Shown: positions 8,215-12,183 of the stretch, piece by piece | How positions within the stretch are numbered: position 1 is the first letter of the stretch | How the letters are laid out: the number at the start of each line of letters is the position of its first letter | Source: Candidatus Aminicenantota bacterium | GTDB lineage: Bacteria > Acidobacteriota > Aminicenantia > UBA2199 | Reading direction: 5' to 3' | DNA: 12,183 nt | Assembly (NCBI GenBank): GCA_030671465.1 | Contig: DAOVIP010000011.1 | Coordinates: 1 to 12,183 of the forward strand | Translations under genes and position numbers: made by a program | Notes under the pieces: generated by a model | What the model was told of the DNA's origin: nothing | Seen by the model: the letters and a program-made list of their open reading frames with translations, nothing else | Database searches by the model: none

Positions 8215-8280
8215 CCCGGCCTCAGGTTCATTATACAGATAAAACAAAAAAAGGCAAATTTTCAGGGTCAATTTTAAAAA

Positions 8281-8303
8281 AAATGTAAAAATTTGTTACA
8301 CAT
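8281..8303. promoter_or_regulatory. Candidate enhancer site A for the NtrC-type regulator
   Basis: An imperfect dyad with left arm AAATGTAA, a 7-bp spacer and right arm TTACACAT. It matches site B at 14 of the 16 arm positions and lies 33 bp from it, measured arm to arm. It is about 230 bp upstream of the predicted sigma-54 start, a normal distance for an enhancer. Confidence 0.6.
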
Positions 8304-8313
8304 GCTCCGGAGA

Positions 8314-8336
8314 ATGTGTAAAATTATATTACACAT
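8314..8336. promoter_or_regulatory. Candidate enhancer site B for the NtrC-type regulator
   Basis: A perfect dyad, ATGTGTAA-N7-TTACACAT, 33 bp (about three helical turns) from site A, so both would lie on nearly the same DNA face. The bases between the sites contain CTCCGGAG (8305-8312). With the flanking TTACACAT (8296-8303) and ATGTGTAA (8314-8321) this makes a second overlapping dyad centred at 8308.5. An ATTACA-N2-TGTAAT dyad (8328-8341) overlaps the right arm. Tandem dyads of this kind are what a dimeric Fis-type helix-turn-helix regulator binds. Confidence 0.65.
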
Positions 8337-8504
8337 GTAATTTTTCCTGATACCTGCAATATATAAGGATTTTTTGGCAGATATTTTTTTTCGGACATGA
8401 AAAAGCCGATGATGTTTCAAAAATTTACAGTCTGAATTTCAACCAAAAACCTGAAATCCGCCGAAACCCTCATTGGTAAACGATTTCCGGAATTGACATC
8501 AATA

Positions 8505-8520
8505 TGGCATCATTTTTGCT
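8505..8520 (+). promoter_or_regulatory. Sigma-54 (-24/-12) promoter
   Basis: TGGCAT-CATTT-TTGCT fits the sigma-54 consensus TGGCAC-N5-TTGCW at all but one specified position. The invariant GG (8506-8507) and GC (8518-8519) have the required spacing. Transcription should start near 8531, giving a leader of about 36 bases before the ATG at 8567. A sigma-54 activator gene is encoded immediately upstream in the opposite direction. Confidence 0.85.
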
Positions 8521-8566
8521 TCAGGTATGATGGAATGAGGTTAAATGTAATGAAAAGGGGGATAAA

Positions 8567-9751
8567 ATGATTCACAAGAAAAAGGGGAGAAAGATTTTAT
8601 TTATGGTTGGTTTTTTACTTTCCGCCACTTCACTGGTTTTTTCTTTCGGCTTTGATTTCGGACTGGGAATCCAGCCAACCAGTGACAATGGTTTTGTGTT
8701 TGTCGGTTTTACCGATTCCCATTCTTATGGAAAATACGATTTCATGATTTACAAACTGAATGAGAACGGGGATATGATATGGTCTACAAATCTGGGAGGC
8801 AACAATAATGATATTGCCTTCTCGGTTCAGCAAACCTCTGACGGTGGTTTTATCGTGGCCGGGCTGACCGAATCATTCACCAATGGCAAATCAGATTTTC
8901 TGGTTTATAAATTGAGTGCCACCGGTGAAATACTCTGGCGAAAGAACTACGGGGGAAGCAACGATGATTTTGCCATCTCCATCAAGGAAAAACCCTGGGG
9001 AGGCTATATCGTTGCCGGGAGTTCATTCTCTTATAGCAATGGCAAATCGGACTTTCTGGTTTACAGCCTGGATGACCAGGGTAATGTCGGATGGTTCAAC
9101 CACTATGGCGGCCCGGAGCAGGAGCAGGCCTGTTCAATTCTGATTACATCCGACGGCTACATCCTGGCCGGAACTTCCAGCTCCTATACCAATGGCTCAC
9201 ATGATTTTCTGGTCTACAAACTCAGCCCCCGGGGATCTATTGTCTGGCGTAAAAACTACGGGGGATCCGGATGGGAGGAGGCATCTTCCATTCAGCAAAC
9301 TTCGGATAATGGATATATTCTCCTGGGGTCCACCAGATCATTCATCCCCGGTAAAACCCAGTATCTGGTTTACAAAACCAATTCGACCGGTGATATCCTT
9401 TGGAGCAAGAATCTTGGTTGCACCCAGGGTGGTGAATCCTTCGGAACTTCGGTTTTGGAGACAGATAACGGATATGTATTGGCCGGTAATGCCTTCCATC
9501 CCCAAAATCCCATTGATCAATTTTTTGTGCTTTTTAATCTGGATACCCAGGGAAATATAAGATGGGAACGCATGTACGGGGGCGATTTGTGGGATGAAAC
9601 CAATACCCTCTGTCAGACCAACGACGGCAATATCGTCATCGCCGGTGCATCATTTTCCTACAGCAATTCTTTCGGCATGCCGGATTTTCTGATGTACAAG
9701 GTGACAGGAACCACAGGAGATGAAATTTATAGAAAAAATTTTGGTGAATAA
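8567..9751 (+). CDS. Secreted seven-repeat beta-propeller-like protein
   Basis: The first 26 residues form a signal peptide (MIHKKKGRKI, then a hydrophobic core ending LVFS), so the protein is exported. The rest is seven repeats of about 52 residues (roughly 29-78, 79-130, 131-182, 183-233, 234-285, 286-339 and 340-394). Each has the pattern TSDGGFIVAG, a variable loop with NGKSDF, LVYKL, then GDILWRKNYGG. The sheet-forming strands and the Trp/Gly positions resemble the PQQ/Kelch-like repeats of surface propellers, and seven repeats suit a closed seven-bladed propeller. There is no catalytic motif and no recognisable C-terminal sorting signal; the protein ends NFGE. A GGGG ribosome binding site sits 6-7 bases before the ATG. 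It is probably activated from the sigma-54 promoter by the divergent NtrC-type regulator. Binding of a ligand or surface partner is a guess; the function is unknown. Confidence 0.9.
   Translation: MIHKKKGRKILFMVGFLLSATSLVFSFGFDFGLGIQPTSDNGFVFVGFTDSHSYGKYDFMIYKLNENGDMIWSTNLGGNNNDIAFSVQQTSDGGFIVAGLTESFTNGKSDFLVYKLSATGEILWRKNYGGSNDDFAISIKEKPWGGYIVAGSSFSYSNGKSDFLVYSLDDQGNVGWFNHYGGPEQEQACSILITSDGYILAGTSSSYTNGSHDFLVYKLSPRGSIVWRKNYGGSGWEEASSIQQTSDNGYILLGSTRSFIPGKTQYLVYKTNSTGDILWSKNLGCTQGGESFGTSVLETDNGYVLAGNAFHPQNPIDQFFVLFNLDTQGNIRWERMYGGDLWDETNTLCQTNDGNIVIAGASFSYSNSFGMPDFLMYKVTGTTGDEIYRKNFGE
8651..9748 (+). repeat. Seven tandem 150-165 bp coding repeats
   Basis: The propeller gene is built from seven tandem units visible in the DNA as well as the protein. 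For example, an AATGGC-AAATC-GA-TTTCTGGTTTA block recurs near 8881, 9041 and (diverged) 9192, and AACTACGGGGG recurs near 8945 and 9253. Units 2 to 5 are the most alike; units 1, 6 and 7 have diverged. This suggests growth by internal duplication. Confidence 0.8.
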
Positions 9752-9791
9752 TTTCAGTCAGAGCCCAGAGCTCCCTCTTTAAATAAAAACG

Positions 9792-9841
9792 AAAAAGGGC
9801 CTCATCGATAATTGGTTTCACATCGATGATGGCCCTTTTTT
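9792..9841. terminator. Bidirectional rho-independent terminator
   Basis: A long stem pairs AAAAAGGGCC plus TCATCGAT (9792-9809) with ATCGATGA plus GGCCCTTTTT (9822-9841), with one bulged base and a 12-base loop. It is flanked by an A-run on the left and a T-run on the right, so it can end transcripts from both sides. It serves the propeller gene (stop at 9751) and the PagL-like gene (stop at 9844), which converge on it. Confidence 0.92.
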
Positions 9842-9843
9842 TA

Positions 9844-10446
9844 TTACCAACAATAACCGAAACGAAAGCCGAGTACATCCAGTCCCTGGTTGTACTCGGC
9901 CGTATACCCGTTGGACATGTGAGAAAACATCAGGGATACCCGGCAGCGGATTGACAGCCGGTATCCCACCTCGACCGGAATCCGGAACAACACCCGGCGG
10001 CCCAACAGTTTCCGCCCGGGCACAAAGGTATTGAGTTCACCGTCATGGATGGCTACCCCCAGTCCCAGATCCAGGAACAGGCCCTGCCGGGTTTGCCACT
10101 CCCATAAAAAACCGGCATACAGCTTGCTGGTATAGCCCCGGGAATTGACGGTTACCCCCAGGTTGGGGCGTATAATACCGGAAAGCAAACAGAGTGAGGG
10201 CTTAAAAAACACCAGCTCCAGGTTGAAATCAACCCCCCCCTCCAGGTGCAAATTGCTCCACAGGTGGTCCACATCGTGGGCTAATATTCCGGTCCGGATC
10301 TCACCGAACCATTTTTTCTCCGGCGGATTCTGACTTTCAGCTGCCAGCCCCCGACTCTGAACAGAAATCCCCATCAGAACCAGCAGCAGAACCCATATCC
10401 ACCCGGACAGAGTCAAGGAGGAATATTTGTTAAGAAACATCAACAT
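9844..10446 (-). CDS. PagL-like lipid A 3-O-deacylase (acyloxyacyl hydrolase family)
   Basis: PagL enzymes are small outer-membrane beta-barrels that remove the 3-O acyl chain from lipid A. This 200-residue protein has a hydrophobic export segment (about 13-31) and alternating barrel strands. It carries the family's C-terminal signature: HMSNG (H176, S178) followed by NQG and D190, ending in an aromatic residue (GYCW). The catalytic triad known in PagL is His-Ser-Glu, and the Glu position appears to be Asp190 here. The first ATG overlaps the stop of lnt by one base (TAATG), which suggests translational coupling. GGAG is only 3 bases from that ATG and 9 bases from the next in-frame one (codon 3, at 10440), so the second may be the true start. 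The terminator follows directly. The pairing with lnt fits an envelope-lipid operon. Family confidence is good; activity is inferred. Confidence 0.85.
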   Translation of the reverse strand: MLMFLNKYSSLTLSGWIWVLLLVLMGISVQSRGLAAESQNPPEKKWFGEIRTGILAHDVDHLWSNLHLEGGVDFNLELVFFKPSLCLLSGIIRPNLGVTVNSRGYTSKLYAGFLWEWQTRQGLFLDLGLGVAIHDGELNTFVPGRKLLGRRVLFRIPVEVGYRLSIRCRVSLMFSHMSNGYTAEYNQGLDVLGFRFGYCW

Positions 10447-12077
10447 TAACTCCGGGGCAAGGCCGGTTTGATGATGACATGGATCAGGCCCAGTACTGTA
10501 AACAGTACACAGATCCAGGAAAACAGATTGCCAATCCGGGTATAGAGGCTGGGCAGTCGGACCAGTTTGACCGGGTATAACAACACCCGGGGCTGAAATA
10601 ACTCGCTCTGTTCACCTGTCCGGCCCAGGGCATCAATGACCGTGGAAATACCGGTGGTACCCAGCCGGACCAGGGGAATTCCGTTTTCAACGCTCCGGGC
10701 CGTGGCTAACATCAGGTGCTGATAAGGAGCGGAGGTCCTTCCGAACCAGGCATCATAGGTGATGTTGACCAGCAAATGGGCCCCGGCCCGAACCGACTCC
10801 CGGACCAGGGACGGGAAGATGGCCTCATAACAGATTAAAAATGCATAGGGAATGCCCTGCAGCTTCTGGACCACCGGGTCCTTTCCGGGATAGAGAACCT
10901 GGCGGCGGCTGAGATGGCGGTAAATAAATGACAGCTGTTTCTCAAAGGGCAGGTATTCACCGAAGGGCACCAGCATACGCTTGTCATAGCGCCGGCCCAG
11001 TCCTGTTTCCGGGTCCACCTGGATAGCACTGTTGCTGGGAAAACGCCGGCCGTTCTTATATTTCATATGAAATCCCCCCAGCAGGAGCGGGCGTCCCAGC
11101 TCCCGGCTGTCTCGTTCCAGAATCTCCCTGGCAACCGGAGAATTCAAATGCGGTTTGAACTCACCCTCTGACCAGATAATCCAGTCCGCTCCCCGGGATA
11201 CCGCTTCCCGGCTCATGTCCAGGTAGAGTTGATGGATTTGTTGGAAACCCATTTTGCGATGCTGGTGAGGAGTGATGTTGCTCTGGATGAGTCCCACGGT
11301 CAGGGTGGGGACCTGGGTAGACTTCTGTCGGTATTGAACCCCGCGCCACCAGCCGTATCCCAGGACCAGGATCACTGAAATCATTAACAACAACAGCGGC
11401 TTCCAGTAAAACGTCCGCTTTCGGCGAAAACCGTCCAGGGCATGATAGAATACGCAATTGGAGAAAAAAAGCAGATAGCTGATGCCATACACCCCGGTAA
11501 TCGAGGCCAGCTGATAGACCGGGTTCACCCGGAAATGACTGAGCCCCTGCATGTAGGGAAAGATCTGGGGCATCAGAAATTCCAGGGTCACCACCAGGGC
11601 CGGAGCCAGAAAAATCCAGGCTCGGGGAAAGTGCTTCACCAGCCGGGGGATCAACACCGCCAGCGCCATCCACTGCAGACTCAGATAACTGCAGAGCACA
11701 AAAACCAGAAGCATGGAAACCGGTTTGGGCACATTGCTGAAATTGGGAATGAACTCGGCAATCCAGGAAAACAGGAACAGGTTGCCGATGGTCCCCCCGA
11801 TATAGGCAAACAGCAGGTTGCCCCGGCCTTTCTGGGCCCGGATGGCCCAGATGAAGGGTATCCAGGAGATCCAGTGCAGTGGCCACAGATTCAGGGGGAT
11901 GTTCAGCAGGGGATACTGGGCAATGGCCAGGCCAAAGGCCCCCAGGCGCAGGAACAGCAGCCGGGGATTACCGTACCCCTTCCACAAGCCCGGAGGTTTC
12001 TGGTTATCATTCTTTTTTTTCAAATCAATCGTATTGTAAAAAAAACCAAATGAGAATGCAAACAGTTCTAAGGCCAA
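10446..12077 (-). CDS. lnt: Apolipoprotein N-acyltransferase
   Basis: Lnt adds the third acyl chain to the N-terminal cysteine of lipoproteins, at the periplasmic face of the inner membrane. The N-terminal half has the expected membrane helices, between about residues 40 and 245. The C-terminal half is a nitrilase domain (about 258-505) with the catalytic triad E304 (IIWSEGEF), K366 (YDKRMLVPFGEYLP) and C416 (LICYEAIFP). The conserved NxTNDAWFG block reads NITYDAWFG (438-446). A last helix lies at 516-537. At 543 residues it is slightly longer than the usual 500-520, because about 38 polar residues precede the first helix. The start is uncertain: no ATG is in frame. The TTG at 12077 has AAGGA about 12 bases upstream; TTG at 12023 is an alternative without a clear ribosome binding site. 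Two 8-base homopolymers (12013-12020 and 12038-12045) lie in this leader. Confidence 0.95.
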   Translation of the reverse strand: MALELFAFSFGFFYNTIDLKKKNDNQKPPGLWKGYGNPRLLFLRLGAFGLAIAQYPLLNIPLNLWPLHWISWIPFIWAIRAQKGRGNLLFAYIGGTIGNLFLFSWIAEFIPNFSNVPKPVSMLLVFVLCSYLSLQWMALAVLIPRLVKHFPRAWIFLAPALVVTLEFLMPQIFPYMQGLSHFRVNPVYQLASITGVYGISYLLFFSNCVFYHALDGFRRKRTFYWKPLLLLMISVILVLGYGWWRGVQYRQKSTQVPTLTVGLIQSNITPHQHRKMGFQQIHQLYLDMSREAVSRGADWIIWSEGEFKPHLNSPVAREILERDSRELGRPLLLGGFHMKYKNGRRFPSNSAIQVDPETGLGRRYDKRMLVPFGEYLPFEKQLSFIYRHLSRRQVLYPGKDPVVQKLQGIPYAFLICYEAIFPSLVRESVRAGAHLLVNITYDAWFGRTSAPYQHLMLATARSVENGIPLVRLGTTGISTVIDALGRTGEQSELFQPRVLLYPVKLVRLPSLYTRIGNLFSWICVLFTVLGLIHVIIKPALPRS

Positions 12078-12101
12078 CTCAGATCTTTTCCTTTTTCCCC
12101 T

Positions 12102-12129
12102 TTGACTATGGGCAAAAATCTGATATAAT
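12102..12129 (+). promoter_or_regulatory. Strong sigma-70 promoter with extended -10
   Basis: TTGACT (12102-12107) and a perfect TATAAT (12124-12129) are 16 bp apart. TG precedes the -10 box by one base, the extended -10 form. The start would be near 12136, with a leader of about 14 bases that includes the GGAGG of the gene at 12150. Confidence 0.85.
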
Positions 12130-12132
12130 CAA
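12105..12132 (-). promoter_or_regulatory. Possible promoter for lnt
   Basis: On the minus strand TTGATT (12132-12127) and CATAGT (12110-12105) are 16 bp apart. They overlap the plus-strand promoter almost completely, so the two divergent genes would compete for polymerase. The -10 box matches at only four of six positions. Confidence 0.4.
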
Positions 12133-12149
12133 ACTCCTGGAGGACATTC

Positions 12150-12183
12150 ATGAAAATATTCCTGGATACGGCCAATGTCGAAG
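12150..12183 (+). CDS. Transaldolase / fructose-6-phosphate aldolase-like protein, start only
   Basis: The gene is cut by the right edge; 11 codons and one base are visible. They read MKIFLDTANVE, the characteristic first strand of the small transaldolase/Fsa (TalC) family, where the early Asp of FLDTA belongs to the (beta-alpha)8-barrel active site. These cytoplasmic enzymes make or split sugar phosphates through a lysine Schiff base that lies beyond this window. GGAGG sits 6 bases before the ATG, and a strong extended -10 promoter is just upstream. Whether it is a transaldolase or a fructose-6-phosphate aldolase cannot be told from this fragment. Confidence 0.85.
   Translation, partial: MKIFLDTANVE

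Larger units (their letters stand above)
8215..8566. other. Divergent control region between regulator and propeller gene
   Basis: This 352-bp AT-rich stretch has no gene. It holds two related dyads (8281-8303 and 8314-8336), a sigma-54 promoter on the plus strand (8505-8520), and a leader with a GGGG ribosome binding site before the ATG at 8567. The stretch 8342-8504 is AT-rich and has no motif I can support; a bend or an IHF-type site could lie there, as in other sigma-54 regions. Confidence 0.7.

Noticed and set aside
8230..8251. TATAAT at 8235-8230 on the minus strand with a TTGCCT 16 bp upstream, as the regulator's promoter
   Set aside because: The start would fall near 8223, inside the ribosome binding site, leaving a leader of only about nine bases. 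It is possible but not supported enough to list.
8215..8271. Upstream TTG start giving 19 extra residues on the sigma-54 regulator
   Set aside because: No ribosome binding site, and the receiver domain begins directly at the ATG at 8214, which has GAGG upstream.
8493..8498. TTGACA just before the sigma-54 promoter, as a sigma-70 -35 box
   Set aside because: No -10 box lies 16-18 bp downstream; the nearest (TATGAT at 8526) is 27 bp away.
11161..12053. Open frames on both strands over the lnt gene
   Set aside because: They are shadow frames; lnt has its catalytic triad and membrane helices in the accepted frame.
1..12183. CRISPR arrays, tRNA/rRNA genes, transposons, phage genes
   Set aside because: No short direct-repeat array with spacers, no tRNA-like cloverleaf, no transposase or integrase motif and no terminal inverted repeats were seen.

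Overview
The window reads as chromosomal DNA from a diderm (Gram-negative-type) bacterium. The envelope genes show this: an apolipoprotein N-acyltransferase, a PagL-like outer-membrane lipid A deacylase, and several proteins with Sec signal peptides. Base composition is moderate, purine-rich Shine-Dalgarno sequences are common (AGGAGG, GGAGG, GGGG) and intergenic gaps are mostly short. A secreted tricorn-type protease, an FHA protein, a MinD-like ATPase and a sigma-54 regulator together fit an environmental lineage of the Acidobacteriota/Aminicenantes or deltaproteobacterial kind. The phylum cannot be settled from this sequence.

Layout. (1) 1-2342, minus strand: a probable three-gene operon. 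It encodes a protein with two homing-endonuclease-associated helical repeats plus a nuclease-like C-terminal domain, then a MinD/ParA-family P-loop ATPase, then the start of an exported protein cut by the window edge. (2) 2343-2510: a divergent promoter region. It holds a clear sigma-70 promoter on each strand and a perfect 15-bp palindrome over one -35 box. (3) 2511-6855, plus strand: an FHA-domain membrane protein followed by a 1095-residue secreted tricorn-like S41 protease. (4) 6859-8214, minus strand: an NtrC-type sigma-54 response regulator, meeting the protease gene tail to tail with a 3-bp gap. (5) 8215-8566: a 352-bp AT-rich control region with two matched dyads 33 bp apart and a near-consensus -24/-12 promoter. 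(6) 8567-9751, plus strand: a secreted seven-repeat beta-propeller-like protein, whose gene is driven by that sigma-54 promoter. (7) 9792-9841: a strong bidirectional terminator. (8) 9844-12077, minus strand: lnt and the PagL-like gene, overlapping by one base at TAATG. (9) 12078-12183: divergent promoters and the first 11 codons of a transaldolase/fructose-6-phosphate aldolase-like gene.

The most informative unit is regulator - dyads - sigma-54 promoter - propeller protein. It looks like a self-contained switch in which a phosphorylated NtrC-type protein binds the dyads and turns on an exported repeat protein. No sensor kinase is present in the window. The second unit to note is the pairing of a putative nuclease-like protein with a MinD-like ATPase. 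No CRISPR array, tRNA, rRNA, insertion sequence or prophage gene was seen.
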